A stretch of DNA of 49,758 nt from an uncultured Granulosicoccaceae bacterium (GTDB lineage: Bacteria; Pseudomonadota; Gammaproteobacteria; Granulosicoccales; Granulosicoccaceae), in assembly GCA_938035945.1 (NCBI GenBank), contig CALHOU010000022.1, forward strand, positions 1 through 49,758, given 5' to 3'. The notes beneath the pieces were generated by a model. The model was not told the DNA's origin. It worked only from the letters and a program-made list of their open reading frames with translations, and made no database searches. This document shows, one piece after another, positions 1-8,549 of this stretch. Numbering within the stretch: position 1 is the first letter of the stretch; every line of letters starts with the position of its first letter. Position numbers and translations under genes: made by a program.

Positions 1-516
1 TTTGTGCCTGAGTGGGTCAATGCAACGTTCAATGAGCACGATGAGTCTGCTGATAAAATTTCCAGTCCGAAAAGGCTCTATGTTAAACGGCCTGCTGGCG
101 TTCGGCGCGCCATTGACAATGCCGATGAAGTGGAGAATCTATTAGTTGGTTTTGGCTTTGAGAGCGTGCTGATGGAAGGTTTGTCTATTGATGAGCAGGC
201 GCACCTGTTTTCGCAAGCAGACGTGATCGTGGCTCAGCACGGCGGTGCACTAACCAACACGGTTTTTGCACGACCCGATACAAAAGTTGTGGAAATATTT
301 GGACCGCACGTGTATCCGTTTTACTATGGTTTAGCGAATCTGTGTGGGTTGGAATACCACGCCATATTGCAAAATGTGGATGACTACGCCAGCTTGGTGC
401 AAAAAGATACGGCATTACGCATGGGCAGTGATGAAAGTCTTGCTGTATCTCAGCGTGAAGATTTTTCTGTGGATGTTGTGGCGCTGGAAAAAGCTATTAC
501 AGCTGTACTAGCTTAA
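1..516 (+). CDS. Glycosyltransferase family 61 protein, C-terminal part (5' truncated by window)
   Basis: The reading frame is open from the first base, so the gene enters from outside the window and only about its last 170 residues are seen. The segment carries the family-61 (DUF563) C-terminal signature: a YVKR strand with an RR pair and a following acidic stretch, the GFE strand, then the helix LSIDEQAHLFSQADVIVAQH and the GGALTN loop, followed by KVVEIFGP. Such enzymes transfer sugars during capsule, exopolysaccharide or glycoprotein assembly, with the conserved loop near the nucleotide-sugar site. A GTG at base 4 is in frame but is not believed to be the true start. The next gene lies on the opposite strand and ends only 7 bases away. 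Acceptor and donor cannot be told. Confidence 0.8.
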   Translation, partial: FVPEWVNATFNEHDESADKISSPKRLYVKRPAGVRRAIDNADEVENLLVGFGFESVLMEGLSIDEQAHLFSQADVIVAQHGGALTNTVFARPDTKVVEIFGPHVYPFYYGLANLCGLEYHAILQNVDDYASLVQKDTALRMGSDESLAVSQREDFSVDVVALEKAITAVLA

Positions 517-522
517 TTCCGG

Positions 523-1380
523 TTATACAGAAGCTAACTTAGTTTTTAAATATTCAACGTTCTTGGAGTCTTGATCGTCTGATATCTTCATCATCGGGCA
601 CTGTGTATCGCTTGGTGGTTCAGTGCCAGTGAACGCTTTGAATACGGTTGACATCGTCGATTCGGGTTTGGCAAGAAAGTCTTCATAAAAAACACAAGTA
701 GGCGTGATTTTATTTTCATCGAAGAAACGTTTCCAGCAATCGTTTTCCATTTCAATAAGGGTTATGCGTTCCCGAATGCGATCAAGGGGAATTGCATCGG
801 TGACAGGCGACTTATAAGAATCGCCCTGGCGCTTATGCCAAATACCGTGCTTCGTCGCTTTCCACAGTGAGTAGGCTTGCGCCACTTTGTCGCGTCGCTC
901 GAGATACACCCAGGATGCGTTTGGTAACCAGGTATCAAGATCGCCATCGATCAGCTCAAGTAAGGGTGCCATATCCCACCACCCAATTTTAAACGGCAAT
1001 CGAGAGTCACCACAACGCTTCGAGTAGGCGTTTAAGTATTCGATAAGCGTGGAGGTTCCCCATTCTTTTGCAAAGCTCTCGGTAGGGCCACGGTTGTTGA
1101 ATAGTTCGCGAATTTGGAATTTTGATAAGCCGCTAACTTTTAACCATTCAACCAAAGCCGTGCTACCGACGCGAGCTGACATGGCCAATATATTGGTTTG
1201 CTCATACTCAATGGTATCCCCGTCGGTGCGCAGCACAGGAAATGTGCGTCTGAGCGCATCCAACCTCTTCTCGACATCCATTTCTTCTGAATATTGAAGC
1301 CAGGAAATATTGCGCACGAGCGGTAGCCTACGTACTTTGTGTGGAAGCTTTTGGCTTATTTGAATAGAGGACGTGTTCAT
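523..1380 (-). CDS. Stf0-family sulfotransferase
   Basis: A 285-residue cytoplasmic protein with the two PAPS-binding signatures of Stf0-type sulfotransferases: the 5'-phosphosulfate loop SARVGST at about residues 68-73 and the later strand-helix YLERRDKVAQAYSLWKA, which corresponds to the 3'-phosphate-binding segment. Stf0 of mycobacteria sulfates trehalose; relatives act on other sugars or glycolipids. Length fits the family (about 250-300). The gene converges on a GT61 glycosyltransferase, so sulfation of a surface glycan is a reasonable inference, but the acceptor is unknown. The ATG at 1378-1380 starts the frame; no upstream in-frame alternative is better. No signal peptide or membrane segment is seen. 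Confidence 0.82.
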   Translation of the reverse strand: MNTSSIQISQKLPHKVRRLPLVRNISWLQYSEEMDVEKRLDALRRTFPVLRTDGDTIEYEQTNILAMSARVGSTALVEWLKVSGLSKFQIRELFNNRGPTESFAKEWGTSTLIEYLNAYSKRCGDSRLPFKIGWWDMAPLLELIDGDLDTWLPNASWVYLERRDKVAQAYSLWKATKHGIWHKRQGDSYKSPVTDAIPLDRIRERITLIEMENDCWKRFFDENKITPTCVFYEDFLAKPESTMSTVFKAFTGTEPPSDTQCPMMKISDDQDSKNVEYLKTKLASV

Positions 1381-1450
1381 TGTGCTGTTGGGATTTATCC
1401 TGCTGGATTAATTGCACAAGTCAGGCCATATCGGAGCGTATATGCGGGGA

Positions 1451-1574
1451 TATCCGGGGACAGTTTACTTAATTGCTTGCTACATATTGTTCGAACTAGG
1501 AATTGGCCGTCGCGCAATTAAGTAAACTGTCCCCGGATATAGGGCGTAGCTATTTAGGTAAACTGTCCCCGGAT
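1451..1574. repeat. CTGTCCCC repeat cluster: perfect 26-bp inverted repeat plus a third direct copy
   Basis: Bases 1451-1476 and 1514-1539 are exact reverse complements over 26 bp, separated by 37 bp. A third copy, in the orientation of the second arm, lies at about 1554-1574 and shares 17 identical bases (1558-1574). The common core is GTAAACTGTCCCCGGAT. Similar short palindromic units in Gammaproteobacteria are often REP/RAYT-type elements mobilised in trans; that link is an inference here because no transposase is present. The paired arms would form a very stable hairpin between the convergent-facing ends of the sulfotransferase start region and the EamA gene. The third copy overlaps the EamA stop codon. 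Confidence 0.85.
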
Positions 1575-2464
1575 TGGGAAGTTTTGGCTAGGTGTTCGCG
1601 CCACATCATGTAGGTGCCTGAGGCTATGATGAGGGCGGCGCCTATGAGCATGCGTAGGCTTGGTTTTTCGTCGAACACCAATACTCCGAGTAGCAAAAGA
1701 TAGATAATTCTGGAATAACGAAATGGCATGACGACTGAGACTTCAGCAATTCGAAGTGCGAAGATCAGTAAGATATAGCCCAGCGAACCTAAAACAATCA
1801 TTGGGATAACAACGCGCCAATTGGTATGTTCAGCGAGAAAACTCTCGCCGTTGTACATGACCCAAGCCACGGCGAAAAGGGTGGCGGCAACCATGGTGTA
1901 GGTTGCAAGGCTTGCAGATGAAATGTCAGATGGAATTAGGCGTGTGGTTAAATCACGAATAGACATCGATACCATGGCAAGAATTGCCCAGAGGATGGCG
2001 TAATCAAATTCAACGCCTTCTGGTTGCACAATTAACAGCACACCGATAAAACCGACGATGATAGAACACCAACGTCGCCAACCCACATGTTCTTTTAAGA
2101 ACACAACGGCACCAACGGCTGCAAGCAATGGGGTTGCCTGTGTAATTGCGCCCACCACTGAAATAGGCACCAACGCCAAGGCCATGATCATTCCGATCAT
2201 GCCAATGATCTCGGTCACATAGCGAAGCAATAGAATGGCTGAAAACGCCCTGACATCTAGCAGTTTGTCTTTTTGCATCAACGCCATGAACGTGAAAATA
2301 ATCAATGCACCGCTGAGCAGATAAAGCATAACCTGCGCAGGCGACATAACGGCCGTCGACACTTTAACCAGGGCATCTGCAACGGCAAAAGCGCCCATAG
2401 AGGCAAGCATAAAAAGAATGCCTTTAAGGTTATTGTCTTTGTTCATAAAGCTACGCTGATTCAC
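1550..2464 (-). CDS. EamA/DMT-family inner-membrane transporter
   Basis: About 300 residues, almost entirely hydrophobic, arranged as two tandem EamA repeats of five membrane helices each (roughly residues 14-147 and 158-290), the usual ten-helix plan of drug/metabolite transporters. The end of the first repeat shows the typical VGAITQATPLLAAVGAVVFL helix followed by a charged turn; the second repeat has the matching FRYSRIIYLLLLGVLVF. Substrate unknown. The longest frame begins at a GTG (2462-2464); an ATG at 2444-2446 (MNKDNN) is an equally good start and neither has a clear ribosome site. The last residues (SGDSLPK) are encoded by a CTGTCCCC repeat unit, suggesting the original 3' end was replaced. 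Confidence 0.85.
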   Translation of the reverse strand: MNQRSFMNKDNNLKGILFMLASMGAFAVADALVKVSTAVMSPAQVMLYLLSGALIIFTFMALMQKDKLLDVRAFSAILLLRYVTEIIGMIGMIMALALVPISVVGAITQATPLLAAVGAVVFLKEHVGWRRWCSIIVGFIGVLLIVQPEGVEFDYAILWAILAMVSMSIRDLTTRLIPSDISSASLATYTMVAATLFAVAWVMYNGESFLAEHTNWRVVIPMIVLGSLGYILLIFALRIAEVSVVMPFRYSRIIYLLLLGVLVFDEKPSLRMLIGAALIIASGTYMMWREHLAKTSQSGDSLPK

Positions 2465-2597
2465 TGACGGGGTAGAACCCCAGCATTGCGAGTGCGGGAG
2501 GGATTGGTGTTAAACACCGTGTTTGGTTAAACTGCAATATACCCGAACGCCTTCCATTTGACGCAACCTGTCAGAACAAATTACGCGAAATATAGTC

Positions 2598-2978
2598 ATG
2601 AGTTACGTACCGCCGCCGAATAAGCAACACTATTACAAGCAAGTCTGGGCTTGGGTGCGTCAGATTCCCCGTGGCAGAGTTGCCACTTACGGTTGCATAT
2701 CCAAGGCTTTGCCGAAACCTGATGGTGTCAGTGAGGAGGAGTTCAATCTATCAGCCTCGCGCTGGGTGGGTTTGGCCATGGCCGCAAGTGCAGATGATGT
2801 ACCTTGGCATCGTGTTGTTAATTCACAGGGAAAGATAAGTCACCCGGATGCGGGTAAACAAAAAAAGCGGCTTGAAGATGAAGGCGTTTATTTGGCGAAG
2901 AATAAAATCAACTTGGTGGAGTATGAATGGTTAGGGCCAGAACAGACGGAACTACCAACACAAGGACAATTGTTTTGA
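2598..2978 (+). CDS. Alkyltransferase-like (ATL) DNA-repair protein, MGMT fold with Trp replacing the acceptor Cys
   Basis: A 126-residue protein covering only the DNA-binding/active-site domain of O6-alkylguanine-DNA alkyltransferases: the winged-helix part YKQVWAWVRQIPRGRVATYG (about residues 13-32) and the active-site stretch. Where true methyltransferases have PCHRV, this protein reads PWHRV (residues 69-73). That Cys-to-Trp change defines the ATL family, which binds alkylated guanine, flips it out and hands the lesion to nucleotide-excision repair rather than removing the alkyl group. It stands alone, with 130 bases upstream without a gene, and converges on the LysR gene. ATG start at 2598; no strong ribosome site. 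Confidence 0.88.
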   Translation: MSYVPPPNKQHYYKQVWAWVRQIPRGRVATYGCISKALPKPDGVSEEEFNLSASRWVGLAMAASADDVPWHRVVNSQGKISHPDAGKQKKRLEDEGVYLAKNKINLVEYEWLGPEQTELPTQGQLF

Positions 2979-2999
2979 GCTGGTGCGGTTAGGCATGCG

Positions 3000-3896
3000 C
3001 TAACTGATAGCCGACAGCAGAGACTTAAAAAACAATTCTTCCACTGGGCTTTTCGGCGTGTCTTTTCTTCTTATCGCACCCAGCGGTCTATGAAAATGTG
3101 GAGAATCGAAATCCAGAAAGACCAAATCCTCTTGCAGATAAGGCGATGTTGTCTCCTTCGGCATTGTAGTAATTAAATTGGTATCAGAGATTATTTCCAA
3201 GGCTGAGCGAATCGAGTCGGTTTCTATCACGACTTGCAATGATGTTATGCCAGATGCAATCAAGGCAGCTTCTGTTTGTTGTCGTAATAAACTGCCCCTT
3301 GAATGTGTCAACCATTGCTGAGCTTCAAGGTCGCTGGTCATGATATTTTTTCGCTTGGTAAGCGCGTGTCCGGCTCGGCAGAGTATGCCAACGCGATCAT
3401 CAATCAAATGATCAAAACTAAGCGCATCGTTTGGATCGGCCAGGCTCTGTGGTCCAAGTACAAAGTCGATTTGACCACGCTCTAACATTGATCTTAGTTC
3501 GTGCACCAATCCGGTTTTAAGCTCGACACTGCAATTGGGATTATCACTTATAAATCGTGAAAGCGTTGCAGTGACAAATCGACCCGCCACGATGGGAGGA
3601 GCGCCGATACGTAGCTCACCAACGGTTCCACTGCGTGATTTATCCGCAGCAATTTCGGCTTGTTCTTCTGCCAGTCGTATGGCCAGTCCGCTACGCGAGA
3701 GTTTTTGACCGAGCTTATTCGGAACCGAGCGACGACCATCTCGTTCGAACAAGGTCGCGCCCGTACGGTGCTCGAGTGTGCGCATATTGCGGCTTAATGC
3801 GGGCTGTGTAAGCCCGAGCCGGTCTGCCGCCCCCTGGAATGAACCTGTTTCCACGATGACGGACAATTGCGCCAGGTGACGAGAATCGAGTTTCAT
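3000..3896 (-). CDS. LysR-family transcriptional regulator, divergent from the TRAP/sulfatase operon
   Basis: 298 residues with an N-terminal winged helix-turn-helix (about residues 5-64, including GSFQGAADRLGLTQPALSRN as the recognition region) and a C-terminal periplasmic-binding-like effector domain (about 92-296). It reads away from the TAXI/TRAP/sulfatase operon with only about 100 bases between the starts, the classic arrangement for a LysR regulator that controls its neighbour and itself. The inferred effector is the imported compound or its breakdown product. The start ATG (3894-3896) is the only one that keeps the whole DNA-binding domain. Confidence 0.88.
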   Translation of the reverse strand: MKLDSRHLAQLSVIVETGSFQGAADRLGLTQPALSRNMRTLEHRTGATLFERDGRRSVPNKLGQKLSRSGLAIRLAEEQAEIAADKSRSGTVGELRIGAPPIVAGRFVTATLSRFISDNPNCSVELKTGLVHELRSMLERGQIDFVLGPQSLADPNDALSFDHLIDDRVGILCRAGHALTKRKNIMTSDLEAQQWLTHSRGSLLRQQTEAALIASGITSLQVVIETDSIRSALEIISDTNLITTMPKETTSPYLQEDLVFLDFDSPHFHRPLGAIRRKDTPKSPVEELFFKSLLSAIS

Positions 3897-3995
3897 AGCA
3901 ATTTGGTATGTAACAGTTGAATTGTTTTATTATCCGTGATGTGAGCAATTTTGCTAGTCTAATCGCCACAACAAAGCCAATAATTGGAGGATCTT
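3897..3995. promoter_or_regulatory. Divergent control region between lysR-type gene and TRAP operon
   Basis: About 100 AT-rich bases between two divergent starts. AATTG (3920-3924) and CAATT (3946-3950) form a spaced inverted repeat, and a second AGCAATTT copy lies at about 3897-3904 next to the regulator's start codon. This is where a LysR protein would be expected to bind, but no site was proven and no convincing -35/-10 pair was identified. The ribosome site for the TAXI gene, GGAGGA, is at 3987-3992. Confidence 0.35.
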
Positions 3996-5003
3996 GTGAA
4001 CAAATTCCGCGAACTAGCCTTATACGCCGTCACTGTGGCGATGGCCATATTGCTTCCCACGGCAGCATCAGCTGACATATTTAAAGGTGAAACCGCTGGT
4101 GTCGGCGATCCGGTCCACACCATGTTCGTCGCGTTTTCTAATCAAGCCGGGAAAGCGGATGTTCAAATCCAGGTAAATGCAGGGCAGACCCTGACCAAGT
4201 CCATGCTCAAAGGCGCGAAAGGCGAGATCGACTTTTTCTCAACGGTGCCATCGCTGGTTAACTTAATGGCTGGCCAAAAAAGAATGTACGAAAACGTCGA
4301 AGGCGCTGGCGAGTTGTCGAAAAACTTGCGTTCTATTGTTGGCTTTAAAGCAGGTGCTTATCACCCAGTTACCTTGGCGGGCTCAGGCATTGAGTCGTGG
4401 GCCGATATAAAAGGTAAAACAGTTTTTACTGGCCCACCTGCGGGTTCAGCATCTGCAACATCGGAAGCCTTAATCAAAATCATAACCGGTTATGAAGCCA
4501 AAAAAGACTATGAAGCGGTTCGCTTAAGTTGGGGAGAGGGTTATACCGCTCTTGCTGACGGAAAAATAGACATGATGGTACGTCCGGCAGAGATTGGCTC
4601 GGCCAACATCGAGCGGTATGGTTTGTCGGGCGAATTTCGAATCCTGTCAATTCCAGAAGACAAGATCGGCGTTGATGCCATGCAAGACTTATTCGGGCGG
4701 CCCGGTCGTGGCATGTTGACGTTTGATGGTGGCATTTATAAAGGGCAACTCAACCAAACTGAAATTACCGCATTAGGTTTTACCCAATTCGTTGGTACGC
4801 ATGCAGGTGTGGCCGATGATGTCGTTTATGCGGCTACCAAATCGTTCTGGGAAAACATTGATGAAGTACATGCAACTGCTTTCTTTCTAAAAGCGGTAAC
4901 GCCTGAAACGGCGTTTACATCGGTGAATGTTCCGCTGCACCCAGGTGCTGCTCGTTACTACGAGGAAGCCGGTATAGAAATTCCTGAAGCTATCCGTCCT
5001 TAA
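3996..5003 (+). CDS. TAXI-family TRAP transporter solute-binding protein
   Basis: Periplasmic substrate-binding subunit of a TRAP transporter of the TAXI class. An N-terminal signal peptide (hydrophobic run LYAVTVAMAILLPTAASA, cleavage probably before DIFKG) is followed by a two-lobed binding domain with the TAXI-like segments IKGKTVFTGPPAGSASA (lobe entry) and KIDMMVRPAEIG. The GTG at 3996 is chosen over an upstream TTG at 3984 because a strong GGAGGA sits just before it, giving 335 residues. It is followed after about 50 bases by the fused TRAP permease and then a sulfatase, so the ligand may be a sulfated organic anion. That last point is inference from context. Confidence 0.88.
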   Translation: MNKFRELALYAVTVAMAILLPTAASADIFKGETAGVGDPVHTMFVAFSNQAGKADVQIQVNAGQTLTKSMLKGAKGEIDFFSTVPSLVNLMAGQKRMYENVEGAGELSKNLRSIVGFKAGAYHPVTLAGSGIESWADIKGKTVFTGPPAGSASATSEALIKIITGYEAKKDYEAVRLSWGEGYTALADGKIDMMVRPAEIGSANIERYGLSGEFRILSIPEDKIGVDAMQDLFGRPGRGMLTFDGGIYKGQLNQTEITALGFTQFVGTHAGVADDVVYAATKSFWENIDEVHATAFFLKAVTPETAFTSVNVPLHPGAARYYEEAGIEIPEAIRP

Positions 5004-5054
5004 TTGTTGGGCATCACCCACTACGTTTAGACATAGCGTGTATCAATCATAGCT

Positions 5055-6962
5055 ATGATTGAATCATCATCGCCAACAAGCACACCCGCTAAAATTATAG
5101 CGGGTGTCGTTGTTCTTGCATCCTTTGCCTTAGGCGCTATTGCTTTATACAGCTCAGGCATAGGTCTAATCGATCCTAAACTGCATCGTGTTGCCGGTTT
5201 TGCACTGGCGATGGTGATCGCGATTTCTGTTTCTCGTACTCGCCGAGCGCAAAAGGGTTTATCTCCTCCTTCGACCCTGCATGACATTATCGACCTTGGT
5301 TTGATTGTGCTTGGATTCTGGTCGTTGTGGTCTTTTTATTTTGTTCAAAACGAAATGGAAACTGCCTTGTATGATATTTCGATCAAAGATGCCTGGCCAG
5401 CGTTAGCCGGATTATTGGTTTTTCTGGAATTGTGCAGACGTTTATGGGGCTTAGGCTTATTCTGCGTTGGCCTGTTTGGCGTGTTGTATCTGCTTTATGG
5501 GCAAAACCTACCTGGCATTTTGGAGCACACCGGTTTTTCATTGAAAGAGGTCGCAGAAGCGCTTTGGTATAACACCAACAAAGGTGTGTTCGGTGCCATC
5601 ACCAATATCGTTTTAAGCACAGTATTCATATTTATTATTTTTGGAGTATTGCTAGAAGGGACTGGGGCAGGCGATACCTTGTTGAAGTTTGCCTTCTTGG
5701 CAACTCGACGCACACGTGGAGGACCTGCCCATGCGGCTATCTTAGCGTCTTCACTATTTGGCACCATGTCAGGCTCAACGGTTGCAAACATCGTAGGAAC
5801 GGGAACATTCACGATTCCTATGATAAAAAAGCGCGGCTTTACGCCGACCTTCGCCGCAGGTATTGAAGCCACCGCATCATCGGGTGGACAAATAATGCCG
5901 CCAATTATGGGCGCGGCCGCGTTGGTTATGGCAGACCTTACCGGCGTAGGCTATTTAAACATTATCGTAGCAGCGCTGGTCCCGGCGCTTTTTTACTACT
6001 TTAGTTTATTCTCCGCAGTTACCGTTGAGTCTCGACGGCAGGGAATCGAAATTCAACCTTTAACCATTGACGATAAGATCACGCGGATTGATGCGATCAA
6101 CTCGGTATTGTTTGTTGGCCCCATTTTTACAGTGATCGCTTCACTTCTAATGGGCTTCTCAACATCGGCCGCGGGATTCTATGCTGTTGTAGTCTTGCTG
6201 GTTTTTAGTGTGATAAACCCTGAAGTACGAAACGATCCTCTAAAGGTATGGCGCTCGTTTTTGAAAGGGGCTGAGTCTGGCGCGACCTTGCTTATTGCTA
6301 TTGCGGCCATAGGAATCTTAGTTGGTTCCCTGGATTCAACAGGCCTAGGTCTAAAGCTTGCGAATCTGATCGGTGAGATTCGTGGCGAGAGTTTGTTTTC
6401 GGCTCTACTGGTTACCATGGTTGGCGCGTTGGTGTTGGGCATGGGTATGCCAACCTTGCCAGCTTATCTGATCATCGTATTGGTTATGGGGCCAGCCATG
6501 CAAGCACTGGGTGTGTCTATGTTAACAGCACATATGTTTGTGTTTTACTATGGCGTCGCGTCATCATTAACACCACCTGTTGCAATAGCCGCTTACGCAG
6601 CAGCACCTATAGCCGGTGCGAATCCTCTATTCACCGCGTTTATGTCGTTCCGTTTAGGTATGGCGAAATTTATTATCCCGTTTGTCTTCGCCTTTTACCC
6701 GACAATTTTAATTATTGAAGAGTTTGAAGCGCTTGCTTTTATTTGGATAGTTGTAAGAACGTGCTTTTGCATCTGGTTGTTTTCATCTGCTTTGTCCGGC
6801 TTTGACAGACGAGCCTTGAGTAAATGGGAAATTGTTGTTCGCTTTATCGTGGCATTTACAATGCTGGCAACCGACCCGATTATTCATATTCCGGCGATCT
6901 TGATTGGTATTGCATTAATTGTATTTGATCGGAAGCGTGCGAACGCGTCAGGTATAAAATAA
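5055..6962 (+). CDS. TRAP transporter permease, fused small and large subunits (DctQM type)
   Basis: 635 residues of mostly membrane helices. The first part (about 1-180) supplies the small-subunit-like helices and the rest is the large DctM-like transport domain, with conserved glycine-rich hairpins such as SLFGTMSGSTVANIVGTGTF, the GQIMPPIMGAAA loop and, in the second half, VLGMGMPTLPAYLI. Fused permeases of this length are the usual partner of TAXI binding proteins and use an ion gradient rather than ATP. The last helices form a C-terminal extension typical of this subfamily. The stop codon lies 15 bases before the preferred sulfatase start, so the three genes form one operon. Confidence 0.9.
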   Translation: MIESSSPTSTPAKIIAGVVVLASFALGAIALYSSGIGLIDPKLHRVAGFALAMVIAISVSRTRRAQKGLSPPSTLHDIIDLGLIVLGFWSLWSFYFVQNEMETALYDISIKDAWPALAGLLVFLELCRRLWGLGLFCVGLFGVLYLLYGQNLPGILEHTGFSLKEVAEALWYNTNKGVFGAITNIVLSTVFIFIIFGVLLEGTGAGDTLLKFAFLATRRTRGGPAHAAILASSLFGTMSGSTVANIVGTGTFTIPMIKKRGFTPTFAAGIEATASSGGQIMPPIMGAAALVMADLTGVGYLNIIVAALVPALFYYFSLFSAVTVESRRQGIEIQPLTIDDKITRIDAINSVLFVGPIFTVIASLLMGFSTSAAGFYAVVVLLVFSVINPEVRNDPLKVWRSFLKGAESGATLLIAIAAIGILVGSLDSTGLGLKLANLIGEIRGESLFSALLVTMVGALVLGMGMPTLPAYLIIVLVMGPAMQALGVSMLTAHMFVFYYGVASSLTPPVAIAAYAAAPIAGANPLFTAFMSFRLGMAKFIIPFVFAFYPTILIIEEFEALAFIWIVVRTCFCIWLFSSALSGFDRRALSKWEIVVRFIVAFTMLATDPIIHIPAILIGIALIVFDRKRANASGIK

Positions 6963-6977
6963 GGATTGAATGCGCGA

Positions 6978-8549
6978 ATGAAAAAGCAGCCTAATTTTCT
7001 TTTTATCATTACTGACCAACATCGAGCTGATCACTTGGGTTGTTATGGTAATACGCTGGTGAAGACTCCACACATCGACTCGCTTGCGGCCACCGGTACG
7101 CGTTGGGATAAGTTCTTTGTAGCGAACCCGATATGTATGCCCAATAGAGCATCGATAATGACTGGGCGAATGTGTTCTGTACACGGTGCGCGACACAATG
7201 GTATTCCGTTGTCAAAAGACCAAACCACTTTTGTCGAACTTTTAAAAGATGCAGGTTATACAACGGGGTTGATTGGTAAATCTCACTTGCAAAGTTTTAC
7301 AGGCTTACCGGCAACCAATACGTTTGAAGCAGAGGATGGAAAAGTTCAGCCTTCTACGCATTTACGTGATGCGTTTAAAAACAATCGCCACAGTAAAGAC
7401 TATGATCTTGAGGTGAAGGGTGAGTGGAACACGCCATTGGCTACTCGAATTGAAGGGGATTTCTACGGCTTTGAACATGTCGAAGTGGCGGCTGACCATG
7501 CAGATTTAGCCGGTGGTGACTACTTACTGTGGGCAAAGTCTCAACGGCCTGACTTCGAACAACTCGTAGGGCCCGACAACGCGCTGAAAACCAATCGATC
7601 TTCGGCCCCACAAGCATGGCGAACCTCCGTGCCAGAAGAGCTGTATTCAACACACTGGATTGCAGAACGCTCTAAGCAATGGTTGAGTGAGCAAGCAGAT
7701 GCTGATAAGCCGTTTTTTCTGCAAATGTCTTTCCCTGATCCACATCACCCATTTACACCGCCTGGCAAGTATTGGGATATGTATAACCCTGACGACATTG
7801 AGCTGCCTCAGTCGTTTAATAAGGGGACGCTTGCTCCCATTGTAGCGATGCGTGAGGCAATGCAAGCTGGCACGGATGCGCGTGATAATCAAAATCCGTT
7901 TGCAGTGACCGAAGAAGAGGCCCGAACAATAACAGCCTTAACCTACGGCATGATCACGATGATAGACGATGCGATTGGCCGCGTATTGGCAACGCTAGAA
8001 GAACTGAATCTAAAAGACGACACGATTGTTATTTTCACATCTGACCATGGTGACTACATGGGGGATCATGGGTTGATGTTAAAGCTGTTGTTGCATTACC
8101 AAGGCCTTATCCGTGTACCTTTTATTTGGAGTGATGCAGGTAGCGACGTGAACGCCATGGTTGATCGCGGTTTATCGTCGTCGATTGATATTGCCGCCAC
8201 CATTCTAGCCAAAGCCGGTATTCAAACTTTTAATGGTATGCAGGGTAGGGATCTTCTTAATACCGAAGCGCCCGACTCGATTATTATTGAAGAAGATAGC
8301 CAGCGAACCATGACAGGGTTTGATCGGCCGCAGCGCGTTCGCACGATGGTAACGCAGCGTTATCGCATGTCTTTGAGGCAAGGCGAGAGCTGGAATGAGC
8401 TTTATGATTTGGCCAACGACCCTAGCGAGCTGGCAAACTTGTACGACGAGCCTGGTGCAAGACCGCTTAGAAATGAGTTAACTGAGGCTATGCTTAAACG
8501 ATTGATCGAATTGCAGGATAAATCGCCATTACCCGCGTATCGTGCGTAA
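6978..8549 (+). CDS. Type I (Cys-type) sulfatase
   Basis: About 523 residues of the alkaline-phosphatase-fold sulfatase family. The formylglycine signature reads CMPNR (Cys53, Pro55, Arg57 from the preferred start), so Cys53 must be oxidised to formylglycine by an enzyme not present here. Metal ligands are seen in the N-terminal TDQH strand and in the later TSDHGDYMGDHG. There is no signal peptide, so it should act in the cytoplasm on a compound brought in by the preceding TRAP transporter, releasing sulfate. The ATG at 6978 is preferred (AAGGA at 6961-6965); an in-frame TTG at 6966 would add four residues. Exact substrate unknown; phosphonate-ester hydrolases share this fold. Confidence 0.88.
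   Translation: MKKQPNFLFIITDQHRADHLGCYGNTLVKTPHIDSLAATGTRWDKFFVANPICMPNRASIMTGRMCSVHGARHNGIPLSKDQTTFVELLKDAGYTTGLIGKSHLQSFTGLPATNTFEAEDGKVQPSTHLRDAFKNNRHSKDYDLEVKGEWNTPLATRIEGDFYGFEHVEVAADHADLAGGDYLLWAKSQRPDFEQLVGPDNALKTNRSSAPQAWRTSVPEELYSTHWIAERSKQWLSEQADADKPFFLQMSFPDPHHPFTPPGKYWDMYNPDDIELPQSFNKGTLAPIVAMREAMQAGTDARDNQNPFAVTEEEARTITALTYGMITMIDDAIGRVLATLEELNLKDDTIVIFTSDHGDYMGDHGLMLKLLLHYQGLIRVPFIWSDAGSDVNAMVDRGLSSSIDIAATILAKAGIQTFNGMQGRDLLNTEAPDSIIIEEDSQRTMTGFDRPQRVRTMVTQRYRMSLRQGESWNELYDLANDPSELANLYDEPGARPLRNELTEAMLKRLIELQDKSPLPAYRA

Noticed and set aside
1451-1574. Intrinsic terminator for the EamA gene
   Set aside because: The paired arms are a 26-bp repeated element with further copies and a 37-base spacer and no U-tract; it may still stop transcription, but its origin is a repeat.
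2598-2978. Active O6-methylguanine methyltransferase
   Set aside because: The acceptor Cys is replaced by Trp in PWHRV and the N-terminal domain is missing.
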